From Rhizoctonia solani (Eukaryota; Basidiomycota; Agaricomycetes; Cantharellales; Ceratobasidiaceae): a stretch of DNA of 64,000 nt. Location: positions 1,674,001 to 1,738,000 of the forward strand of contig NC_057382.1 of NCBI RefSeq assembly GCF_016906535.1, given 5' to 3'. The position numbers and the translations under genes are program-made. The notes beneath the pieces are model-generated. The model was given only the letters and a program-made list of their open reading frames with translations. It was not told where the DNA came from and did not search any database. Below, piece by piece: positions 36,501 through 46,898 of this stretch (position 1 is its first letter; each line of letters opens with the position of its first letter).

Positions 36501-37337
36501 AATTGCTACAATTGGTACGTTCTCCCAAATATTACCCTCTGCATATGCTAAAAATAGGCGCGTATCAGTATCGACATTAGTAGCCATGTCCATCATGAAC
36601 TGGCAAGTAAACTCCATTAGGGGCGTTTGCACGCCTCAAGCCCAAGCTAAATTCACATGTCCTGGTACATCTACATTCTTCACTGCAAGCGTTATTTGGG
36701 GTACCCTAGGCCAATCAAGATGTACGGAGCTGTATGTATTGTTTTACTATTCATCATGAACAGTCCGACTAAAAACCATGCAACCCTAGCATGGGCCATA
36801 TAACATTCTTCTATGGGGATTCCTCATCGGCGCTGTTTTACCAGTGATCTTTTTCTTCCTAGCCAAGCGTTTCCCAAACAACAAAGTTATTCGCGGCATC
36901 CACGCCCCTATCTTCTTGGCTGGAGGATTGAACTGGGCTGTAAGTTCCTACAATCCCTCTTTCCAATCAAGCCGGAATGACAGTGCTCTAGCCTTATAAT
37001 TTATCGCATACATGGCCAGCCGTTGTGGTCGGATACATCTTCCAAGGTTTTCCATCTCTATTCTCATCTGCGAACGATAAGCTCACCTTTTACCCCAGTG
37101 TATATTCGCAAACGCTATATTGGCTGGTGGCAGAAGTACAATTACGTGCTTACATCCGCCCTGACTTGCGGTGTTGCTATTGCAGCAATAGTGACATTCT
37201 TCGCGCTCCAATGGGCTGGTATCGAAATTACTGGCGTGGAAACTCTATCGTCAACGAGGGCTGCGATGGAAAAGGATGTCCACTCCTCCCTTGCCAGAGA
37301 AGGGATACTGGGGACCTGGCCCGGAGAGTTCCACTAG
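33585..37337 (+). CDS. OPT-family oligopeptide transporter (five apparent one-base gaps)
   Basis: Twenty-three exons from 33585..33683 to 37099..37337. Clear markers: acidic N-terminus (LPNLTERKSSTGSISIDEK), VRAVVSSEDDP, the OPT signature NPGPFNRKEHM, ITIMANVSFGVGYSAY, GGMFVYFWFPNYIIGAMSYF, PEWWYASILLLAIGLGL and EFIGGVLFPGNALAMNMFKS. Many helices support a plasma-membrane proton-coupled peptide transporter. Exons total 2554 nt, five short of 853 codons. The gaps fall at about 34486 (GGG), 36713 (CC) and three times in the last exon (about 37231, 37290, 37320). There the expected ending (NSIVNEGCDGKGCPLLP then EKGYWGPGP and GEFH) is spread over three frames. Oddities: a 15-nt exon (35560..35574) and a GC donor at 36400 (gcaagt). 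Confidence 0.88.
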
Positions 37338-37911
37338 ACTTGGCGAGGCCGTTTGTGCTGATGATTTATGGTTGGTTATGACTGTTTGTATGTTGTACAC
37401 AGAAGGTAGGTCGTATTGACATCGGAAATTTTGTATGAATAAGTTTCAGACCACTATAAATTCTGTGTTATTGACCGGATTCAGCTCTTTAAGGAGATGA
37501 GATTCTAAAAACTACCATGTCCATTTCAATACGACATTGAGAGCTGGAGAGCATACATTGATGTATGGAATGCAAAGAACGAAAACCATCTTAGATTCCA
37601 AATTAATAACATTTTTTCCATTATCGTCCGAGTTATGGGAAATAAATAAATGTACCATAATTGCATGGGGGACGGAAAGTAACCCAAGTCACCTTGGAGG
37701 AAAAAGGAAGTAATTACTCTAAACCAGAGGAAGAGGCTGGCTAGAATATCACTAGCCAGCTGATGTACACAAACCCAGAATTCCAGTCCCCGCAAGTTTA
37801 CTAACCCCCGTCGAAATGACCATAGTATAGTTCCGTATACACCAAGGGACAGCAGTATTTACATTACTAAGCGAGTTCCATATTCAGCTATCATAAGTTC
37901 ATTGTCCGAGG
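37338..37911. other. Intergenic region
   Basis: Tail-to-tail spacer between OPT and the GH5 glucanase, AT-rich, presumably with both terminators. No gene seen. Confidence 0.5.
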
Positions 37912-39765
37912 TTAGCAGGCATTGTATATATGGTTGGTCGGATCCTGTGGTATCCATCCACCCTCAAGTCCTTTAGAATAGCTCCATTCATCCGCAATTT
38001 CAGTCTATATGCTCTCCGTCAGATTTTGTTCCGGTCCAAGAAACACCTCGGATTACCTTCCAAGTCCAATACACCCACCCGTTTCCACGTTCAAAGGCAA
38101 TGGTTTGAGCATCCCAGTACCTAGGTATATTTGTCAGCCACTGAGCTAATGCTATCCGGCCCTTCAGACTTACCTCCTCAACCACGTCTTGTAGGATTCA
38201 CTAAATTTGTCCATCGTACCCGTAATATCCTCACAAGTTCTAAGAAACGAACTCCCAGCTCGTGTCCCATCCAATCGAGCACCGACACCCCGTCCGTTCA
38301 GCCACTTGGCACAGTCCGTGTAGCTCGTTGTCCATTCCCCGACGTACGTCCTGAACCCGTCTTCCCGGGCCGTATAGCTTGCAAGCGTATTTCCTTGATC
38401 ACAAGTCGCTTTGAGTTTAGCGTCCCAAGACATGGTTACTTGCGCGTCGTTGAAAATCTGGTAGATGTGCGTGTCCATGATGGTGTTTTCGGGGCTTGGG
38501 ACGTTAGTTCTGGTCGACCAGATAGACAAGGGCTGAAACCCATCATGCAACGCGACGAGCAGGTGATTGCTAATGGGCCGAATAATCCAATACGAGCGTT
38601 GATAGTAATCTCTCATCACACTCAAAACTTCAGGATAGAACCCTGCCGGCTACACAACCCCGACCCAAACCGAAGTATGAGCGCCCAATTCACCATCGCC
38701 GCTTAGAGACTGGATACTAAAAAAAGAAGAAAAAAAAACGTACCTCGTTCATCAACTGAATCATCGTCACCAAATTCTCATACTCGGGCCCTCCAAACGT
38801 CTGGGCCAACCACGCAACCACGTCCAACGTCTGGTTCACGTACGCCGCGCTCGTATGCCACTGCGGCATATTCATCCGCTGGCCCGAGTTGTCGTACCCG
38901 TTTTGCGAGCCCGGTGCGCCGTGGATGTCCATGATCACGAACAGGTTGTACTTTCGCGCCCAGTCGATGGCTTTCATCACGTACGGCCACGCATCGGGGT
39001 TGTACGGCGTGGGATCGTTGCCTGGCCTAGGAACGGACCAGTACCCGAACGGAAGACTTGTAGAGGGCGGGTCAATGGGTTGACAAGTCAGTCAGAAAAA
39101 GGGAGAGGGAGAGGGAAAGAGGCTGTGCGGGAGCTGAAAATGATGGGAGGAGGGACATACCGGACATGATTTAACCCTGCTTCGGCAATCTTTCTAAAAT
39201 CGTCTTCGACAATCCATGTTTCCCAGTGTTCGCGCAGGATTCGTCGGACGGTCGCTGCGTCCTGGAGTGTATTGAACGTGTACTCGTCGACGATTTGCTC
39301 GTTGCCGGTGTTTTCGAATAGGGACGGTGTAATCCATGGCTGAGTTTACGAACGTGGTGTGAGGGATGATATGGTAGACAAGAGGTACACTATCGCTTAC
39401 TTCAAGTACTACACAAAATAACAAATCAATACACCCCCAAAGGAAAAAGAAAAGAGAAAAGGAAAAAAGGTGGGAGAAAAAGGGAGGAGAGAAAACAACC
39501 GTAATACGCACACAACCATCCACCGAGATTCACACCCCTAATCTTATCCTTTGAATAATCAAATGCCGTAGGGCTCGGATAAGCACTTGCGCTTGCTGAC
39601 GCTGTACCAGAGGGACTGAGCGGACTCGTGCTCGTCGGCGGGAACGGGTTCTGCGCGTGAGCCTGCTGAGCCTCCCGTTTCTTGTTCACGACCCGACACT
39701 GTTTGGGTTTCGCCTCGGCGAGTAGGAGCCAGACAGAGCGTCCCCAAGAGGGCGAAGAGCTTCAT
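37912..39765 (-). CDS. EXG1: Secreted GH5 exo-1,3-beta-glucanase
   Basis: Seven exons: 39512..39765, 39401..39408, 39161..39339, 38744..39056, 38174..38649, 38057..38120 and 37912..38004. A hydrophobic N-terminus (MKLFALLG, then LLLAEAKPKQ) fits a signal peptide. A Ser/Thr/Pro linker precedes RGVNLGGWL. Catalytic residues are visible: IQLMNEPAGF (acid/base Glu) and TYVGEWTTS (nucleophile Glu). FVIMDIHGAPGSQNG and NGWVYWTWK are further GH5 markers. The enzyme trims cell-wall beta-1,3-glucan. The 8-nt exon 39401..39408 (tacttgaa) is required to read GGWLLLEPWITP. The total of 1387 nt is one over a frame, and the misfit lies in the signal peptide near the GGGG at about 39740, either one base too many or two too few. 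Confidence 0.88.
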
Positions 39766-40360
39766 GTACGTCGGTTAAAAATACAGTATGTATAAAAAAT
39801 TAAAAATCGAGCCAAGGTGAAGAGAGAGAGAGAAAAGGTTAAAAAATGATGACAGGCAAAGCGAGGTGATGGAACAAGAGAGAGGTGTATGCTTTGTTCC
39901 CTGTCCCAGGGTCGTTTTAAACCTCCCCGAGCCTCGTGCGCAAGGGCCGGCGATTCGATTGATATGCATGAGGCAGATCCCCGTAGGTTTCGAAGAACGT
40001 GGTGCCGGAGCTTCTTGGATGAACTTGGCGCCCGCTTGGCCAGCTGGAGAAGACATTGGCAAACGGTAGAGAAGAAACGAATTGGCAGGTGGGGGTGGGT
40101 GGGCGCACGCAAATGAAAAAAGAAGCAAGACAATAAATGAAAATAACAGTGGTCAGAGAGGTACAGACAAACAAACAACAGGGCCCGGTGATTTATATAT
40201 AAAGACAACAAAAGGACAGTCATCCGAGCGAAATCCACATCCAAAAAAAGAGAACAGACAGATTGACAAATCTTCCACACACACAAAAAAAGTCCTCCAA
40301 GAAAATGCTAAATCCGACAATACTTGAGAAAATAAGGTTACAACCGACCAAAACCCCAAC
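39766..40360. other. Intergenic region
   Basis: 5' flank of the glucanase and 3' flank of the XLF-like gene; contains A-rich runs. The minus-strand open frame at 39762..40286 is low-complexity Phe/Leu/Ser and is not supported as a gene. A TATA-like tttatatata at 40190 is a possible glucanase promoter element. Confidence 0.45.
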
Positions 40361-42374
40361 TCAAAACTTTCTTCTCCCGGTCGTTTTCTTCATTCCGATC
40401 GCTCCTAGATTCGTCGCGCCGTGCATCCGTCTACGCAACAGCTCTTCGCGCTCAAACTCGTCCTCCGAGTCGGACCCAGACCCGGTAGGACGTTTGCTAC
40501 CGGCCACCTGCGGGGTAGAGTTTTTTTTTAGTCATGGTAAATCGCGAAAATGTGGAAATGCAACATGACGGCAGAGGGAAAGATGTTCAGGAATAAGGCC
40601 GGAGGAAGAGAAGAGGCGGGGTAGGATGATCAATACCCAAGGGAGAAAGATATATCCAAAGCCAACCCAACTCAACAGAGAGCAAAGGACAACCGCTCAC
40701 CTGAGGCTGCGAAATCGACCTCCCACCCGCACCCACACCTGCACTCGAAACATCATCATGCTCAATTTCGCACTCGACCGGGACGGATGGGGCTGCGACC
40801 GAGCAGCGGCATGGAGCGCAGGACGGGTCTGAGACTGTCCGCATTTCGACGGTCGAGAGTTTATCCCGTTCCCGTTTACGGACGCCTGAGACTGTCCATC
40901 GTATCTCGAAAGCTGGGACCGGGTGCTTCCAGTTTTAGATACAAACGACCGTGGTGCGGTACCAATGACAGATCCTTCGGGCTGCGTTTGAATCTGTGTC
41001 GTCCCCGCGCTGGGTCTTTATCATCTCATCTTCGTCCTCGGTTCCGGAGCCATCTGCGTCTGGTAATGGGCGGGGGACGAACGGAGTAGGGGTGGGCTAT
41101 TTTCTTGGATGAGCTACTCGGTTACTCATGGGTGAGTCATCGGTAAAGGTAAGAGGGAAGGGACGTACATGCTCATGTTCAGGCTCGGGTTCATCATCAC
41201 TAATCGGCTCACCAAAATACAACGGCGCAGTCACACCATCAAGCTCTTCCAGATCTTCAACCGTCGGATCTACGCGCATTTATTCCGCCCACCCAAGGAA
41301 CCCAAGCAAACACAACAAAACAAAAAAGAGAGAACCCAAAAAAACAAAGAGTCAATTACAGTGAACACAGAGCTGAAAGAAACATGCAAAAAAAAAACGC
41401 ACGCAAAAACTCGTCGCTGACATGATCCCAGATCTGCGACACTCGCACGAGCCCACACGCTACGACGGTTTGTAGAATACGGCGCGGACGTGAGTGTGCG
41501 ATGTGATGCGGGCTGTTTTGGCTGTCTTGTCGAGTTGCTGGTGGCGCAGAGGCGGAGGCGTCAGTTGGAGTTCGGGGATGTACGTTTGGAGGAATGTGGT
41601 GGTCGGGCTCCCCGGTTGAGTTTAAAAGTGGAGGCTCACCGCAGTAAATGCTTGTAAATCGTCAGACCCAATCAAAGTCAAGACGCTCATGCTGGTGATT
41701 GTCGGCATAATCAATGCTTGGACAAAATTTGAGCAGCATGGGACCAGTGGAGTGCAAATGCACGCCACTGCCAGTTCAGAGAGGGAGTCGTGATGGTTAG
41801 AGCGATATCCTATCGATAACTATGAGCATAAAAGGTGGGTCGTGGAGAGGGGAGACGGAGAGGGAGGATACCAACCGCACATTTTCCTCCATGCTCGACT
41901 ACGACTTGCATGTCTGACAAGCGACAGAGCTGGTGTGCGAATGGAGGAGCTGGAGCATATGCCGTCTGAATCTGCGCTCTTGCTTTTCTGTGCGGAGGTA
42001 GTCGGTGGGGGGATACGGTGGGAAATGTGGCGGCCTTGGACAGCTGTAATGTACAGATATGAGCTCAGTCGACCAAGGATAAGCGTGTATAGTCACCTTC
42101 AGCCCATACTTTGACGGTATCAGTAACCAAGATGTAGCACTCCTCTTTCTCAGGATCTGCGCAGAATTTCTGTTTTCGGACACGGGATTAGCTGTAAAAA
42201 TAGCACGCTGGGAAACCAAAGACCGACCATCAAGAAACAGGTCTTGGAGTCCGAGTCTGTGATGGGGAGCCATGGACAACGGCGCAGGCGAGCAAGCTGG
42301 TCCTGTACAGTAGGTGAGAGATCGGAAAGGGAAGAGCAAGTGGAGTGGGTGGATCGTACGTCAGATATCTCCAT
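40361..42374 (-). CDS. XLF/Nej1-like non-homologous end-joining factor (frame breaks)
   Basis: The start at 42374 reads MEISDVRSTHSTCS. A phase-0 intron then joins QLARLRRCPWLPITDSDSKT to KFCADPEKEECYILV and TDTVKVWAEG. The order PW, Leu, KF, Tyr-xx-LVTD, VW-x-E is the hallmark of the XLF head domain. Next come a helical part (CTPLVPCCSNFVQALIMPTI), YIPELQLTPPPLRHQQLDK and CGLVRVSQIWDHVSDEF. The C-terminus is an acidic/Ser-rich linker (SDSEDEFEREELLRRRMHG) and a basic tail, KKTTGRRKF, resembling the Ku-binding motif of XLF. XLF proteins bridge XRCC4-ligase IV with Ku during double-strand-break repair. One missing base near 41475 (TT) and another misfit near 40995 interrupt the frame. The family call rests mainly on the head motif. 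Confidence 0.62.
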
Positions 42375-42605
42375 TGCTCACGATGTGCTATCACGTGGTA
42401 TTAATCTGGGTGTGTTGAACGCGTACAAGCTGAAGCCAGAGTTGGAATGCAAGTAGGGGAGGGAGGGAGATCCTAGAGACCCGCGGAGTATTAATAATGG
42501 GGTGTCGGTGGTGGTTGAGCGCGGGGATGGACCAATTGGAGAGGTCACGGACCAGGCCCTGGATCAGCCAACGATCTGTCTGTTTCTTGTTCTTGGTCAA
42601 CCACG
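42375..42605. promoter_or_regulatory. 231-bp head-to-head promoter between XLF-like and SAP30-like genes
   Basis: The two start codons at 42374 (minus) and 42606 (plus) face away from each other across only 231 bp, so transcription must start in a shared bidirectional region. I see no clear TATA box. A short gggaggga-type purine run lies at about 42458. Confidence 0.55.
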
Positions 42606-43185
42606 ATGCTCGACAACACATATCCCCAAAAAGATTCGAAAAAGGGCAGACTGAGTGGTGGAGCGACCACCAAGTCTGCCAACGGAAACAACAAGCGACC
42701 AGCAGACTCCACCCCAGACCCCAACCTCAAGAAACGTAGGAAAGATGCGGATTTAATGCCTGCCCCTTCTGTCCCTCTCAACACTCCTGCTGCCACCAAA
42801 CCCATTGGCATGGTCAGTCCACACCTGCTTTTCCATCCATTTTGCTAACCTCTGCCAACAGCCCGATCTGTCCAGTCTCCCAACCTCGTCGCTCATATCC
42901 TATCTCGCCAAACACGATATCATACCACCCATCCTCCCCTCTCCATACACATCCGTACCCGTGCCCTCACCCGGTGCACTCCTCGACCCAACATGCACAG
43001 ACGTACCCATATTGACAGACCTGGACGCAGTCCACAACGTACTCGCCAAACTTGTCGAACGACACTGGCTCACCAAGTCGGTCCGCGAGTCCGACACCCT
43101 CGCTGGCTTTGTCTGGTCCGCCCAGCGTGCACGAGAACGAAATCTGCTCGCCACATCCTCCGCTGCTGCTGCTGCAGGACACTAG
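42606..43185 (+). CDS. SAP30-like subunit of Sin3 histone deacetylase complex
   Basis: Exons 42606..42812 and 42862..43185 give 176 residues without breaks. The N-terminus is Lys-rich with a nuclear-signal-like PNLKKRRKDAD. The rest fits the SAP30 Sin3-binding domain: DLSSLPTSSLISYLAKHDII, then LVERHWLTKSVRESDTLAGF and WSAQRARERN. This parallels the animal order DL...L..Y..H and H..S..V.E.DTL..F. The loop between the two halves (PSPGALLDPTCTDVPIL) is longer than in animals. The role would be scaffolding of Sin3-Rpd3 deacetylation. Assignment is from motif recognition alone. Confidence 0.68.
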
Positions 43186-44506
43186 CCCGTAAGCTCATCC
43201 CCCGTTGTCATTGTTTGTGGCCCACCCCCGTAGCTCACGCTGACCCACCCTACAAGGCCCATCCAAAGTGAACCTGTCGTCCCTGACTGCTTATCTCATA
43301 TCATCCCTCGGCTCTGCTTATATGATCCTCCCCGGTTCCGGCTCTGGTTCCACCCCTTGTAATACCTTCACTGAAAAATCCCCCCGTCGGTAATCTTAAC
43401 TTATTGTTTTTTGTTCGGTCTCGTTATATGGGTTCCATCGTGTATGTCTGTTCATACGACTCTCTATGTGTGTGTGTCCTGGTATACCTTTTTTGTTCAC
43501 CGTGTGATGCATACGGCCTAGAATCAAATCTCCGTTTCTCAATGACGCGCCGGCGCTAAACTCTAATTTATAAACGCCCCAACGGGGGCCAAGTGAGCTC
43601 GGTCCTACCGCATGTGCAATCAACGATGGGACTCGATACGTGGCACCGGACGTTAGGATGGCTACTCTCGACGTTCTAGAGCTTGGAAATCTTTGTCTGT
43701 GTTGCGAGGTTAAGGGAGATTATATCCTTGTAGCCACTGCCTGTGACGTACCACACCCGATCGTCCCTCATTCGCACGATAGGATGTAAATATCCGGATC
43801 AGGTATGTATACATATGTGACAGCTACTGGAACACTTTGTATTGCACAGGGAACAGTCCCTTCTAGACATCTATCAAGCTCAGATTATATATATACGTCA
43901 TTCGGCCCTAACGGTGATCCCACGCTACACGCACGGTCCCTGTGATGTCGCAAACGGACAAACTCTACTTCTCAAGCACTGGACCCTGCAAAAAAAAAAA
44001 CGCGAAATCCCGGTGCATATACTACAACACGTCCCCAGGGCCAAGAAGAACCTCGATTTCTGTGTTGTCGTTCTCGAGCTACAAACGATCGTACCTTTAT
44101 GCACATAACGTGTGTTTTATTTTTCCTGTATCCGGTTGTCGTTTTATAGTCGCCAATTATGTATACCCAAACTTTACATGGCTGTTGATGAGCAGAGGGC
44201 GTTGGCGGTGGTGTATCCATGGTGTGTGTGTACATAGCTACAAGGTAACTTTGCGAGATGTTTTATGTGGCATAGGGACTAAATTAGTAGCATTCGCCCA
44301 TCATGGATAGCATACATCCAGCTTTGGTAAAGAAAGAAGCATTAGACACCACACCTTACACCCCACTCAATCCTCTGTTCTGTAAAAAAAATTATCGAGA
44401 AATAGTGAATCGCCACAGGCCAGTCTTAAGCATACCAGACGTACACGACTTTTTCCTGCGCAAAATCAATCACCCCAACAGCTTTTCCTAATCAGTCAAA
44501 CCTTTT
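43186..44506. other. Intergenic region
   Basis: Downstream of SAP30-like on the plus strand and of F-box gene A on the minus strand. It includes an A10 run at about 43990 and a TGTG-rich stretch near 43470 and 44225. No coding region is supported. Confidence 0.45.
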
Positions 44507-46402
44507 TTAAGAGACCTCCCATAGACCCAACAAAGCAAAACTCACGATGCATACCAAATAATCATGCCACCGGCTTTGGTTGGACTGGAACACCCGAGCG
44601 ACCCAGCATGTATCCCGTGTCATTTGCAAGCAGCTGCAGTCTCCGTATGCCTTCACCTCCAAAGGGGGCCACCACTTCACGTCTTTAGCCGGAACGGGTA
44701 CAACTCTCCAATCACTCCGTCTCCGAGCTGCACCATGAATGGATCGCGCGGTCTGTCTTCCAGGTTGAGCAAACATAAACCCATGTTCTAGAAATAAATT
44801 ATTCCACCGGACTCGGTTAAAATAGGGAAGCATGTGCAAATCCTTGTAACAATAATACTACTAACCCCATAAGCAAGAATCCGTTGACCGTCGTAAGCAA
44901 GGTTTTCTAAATAGTTCTGGGCCTGGGTAGCGGAAATCCGAACGCGAAGTGGAGAACGAGAAGCGGTTTCATCGTCAGGTCTGGTGGTCCCGACTTTGAG
45001 TCCGCTTATATGAAATATATGCCCGCGGGAAGTTATAGCAACAAAATCGTTGCCGTCCGGCGAGACATGGACGGCCACGATAACATCCCAGGGTCGATGG
45101 CCAGAAATCATGGGTCGACCGGAATCAGTGTATCCTGGCAGGTCTCGGGTCGTGAACACGGGTCCTCTGGAGAATGTTGAAATCGGAGCCGAAATGTGGG
45201 TTGTGATTTGTGCCAGGTGCGACTCGTCCAGGTGAAACACGAGTTGTCCGGTAGCCCGGCTGTATACAGATACCGTATGCGTCGCAACGAAAACGTGGGT
45301 CTCGTTCACGTCGACGTACGACATCCGGTATCTTGGGTATATCGAAGGCTCAATGTCGATCGTTTGTGTGAGTTTCCGGGTTCGAACGTCCCAGAGTGAG
45401 AGGCAATCTCCTGATCGGTTTCCGACGCATACCGTAGGGTACACTAGTCGAGACGCTCTAGTCTCGTCGGAATGTTTTAAAATGCCCATGGGGACAAGTA
45501 CGCCTCGGCGATCCGAGTCATGACCGAGTCTGGACAAAGCATCCTGTATATATGTAGCTAGCAATTAGCAATTAATCAATTGAACGAATACTAATGAATA
45601 CCCTATATAGCTGCTGCTGTTGTGCTGTCGGGGTACTGTTCAAGGGGCAGGCGTCCTGGTCCTCTGCCCAGCGCCAAACTTCCAGTGAGTCGGGTGCCTC
45701 TGGTCCGCAAGTGAAAACAACAAATCCGTTGGACATCTCGACATGAGCATAGATAGAAATCTACTAATGTGTTAATGTGAAGAGACCATAGTATCGCCGT
45801 GTATAATATCTACCTGGTCCAAATAAACAAGGCCTGTCGCGATGGATCTTGAAGACAGTGTACAACTAGACTTCCGTTCTGATCTGCAGACGTGAGTTAT
45901 TTAATATCCGATCAAAGCTGAAATATGCACCTCCTTCATCCTGCCCGCTCATTACAAGCAAGGACTTTTCCGTGTCAATTTTGATTCGATGCACCTGAAT
46001 TCTCTGCGCCCTTCCGAAGACATCCGGTGACGAATTAGACCGGCCTTTACCATTCCATCTCTTTTCTGTGGCAACCTGTAATTGACCTTGATATTGTTGA
46101 GTACCAACAAGACCTCTAACTCAGTTAGTTATCTTACAATATTGCTTCCAAGTATGAATTTTCTTAGCATTGGGGCTTCCCCAATTTTCAAGCGCGGTAC
46201 CTAACGAACTTAGCGGTATAGCCGTAGAGTCCCAGTTGTTGGCAAGTCGATGGTATACAATCTGCTCATTGCCTACTATGACCGAGTTCCAAAGTCGTGA
46301 GGTACGTAGCAAGGAAACAACGTCCGGCAGAGCCAAGAATGCAATGATTCGCAGTAGGCACTCGGGGGGCAGAGTTTCATAAGTCGATTCAGAGACTGCC
46401 AT
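44507..46402 (-). CDS. F-box protein with beta-propeller-like C-terminal region, copy A
   Basis: The start at 46402 gives MAVSESTYETLPPECLLRII, an F-box (LPPECLLRIIAFLALPDVV, SLLRTSRLWNSVIVG). A donor after QY leads to a second exon (TEKRWNGKGRSNS). The large exon 44788..45564 holds WD-like blades: VCVGNRSGDCLSLWDVRT, VATHTVSVYSRATGQLVF and AVHVSPDGNDFVAITSRG. The C-terminal part reads KAYGDCSCLQMTRDTCWV. It probably serves as a substrate receptor for an SCF ubiquitin ligase. A related gene follows directly upstream in tandem (46899..48806) with matching blocks. The exact 3' end is uncertain. Confidence 0.72.
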
Positions 46403-46898
46403 GAATTCGAAAGTATTGTTTATATGACAAGGGAGCTATATAGGACACCTAAAGGTAGCAAACTGGTGATAAACGAAAGGGCTGTCGGGGCCGTAGTCCT
46501 TTGCTTCGGGTGATCACAAATACGTCAGGCAAGATTACGTAATACATCAAGTACAGCTCTACCCGGTGCTCTATCACTATATATAATAGATCCTATGTTC
46601 GTGCCACATACTTATTCGTATCAGAGGGTTTAAAAATATACTACACCCGTTCTGTAGAGTCAATTATTCAAGGTATACATGTTTTAATGCTACAACCAGA
46701 TTCACTTCGAGCACATCCATAGAGTATCAGTTATGATATAACAGTTGTACTCCACTCTGATTATATGATAGCCGGCAAAATATTCACCTTCACGCTTTTT
46801 AGCCCTTACTCGATCCCTCTCTGGCGAAGTCAATCGTGCTCACAATACCTATGACCGATGTGTTATCCCGTCACTAGCCCTTCAAAAACGAGTGTATA
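46403..46898. other. Spacer between tandem F-box genes
   Basis: Promoter side of copy A and 3' side of copy B. AT-rich around 46580-46780; nothing else seen. Confidence 0.45.

Noticed and set aside
39762..40286. 174-codon minus-strand open frame between GH5 and XLF-like
   Set aside because: Translation is low-complexity Phe/Leu/Ser from pyrimidine tracts, and the start overlaps the GH5 promoter side.
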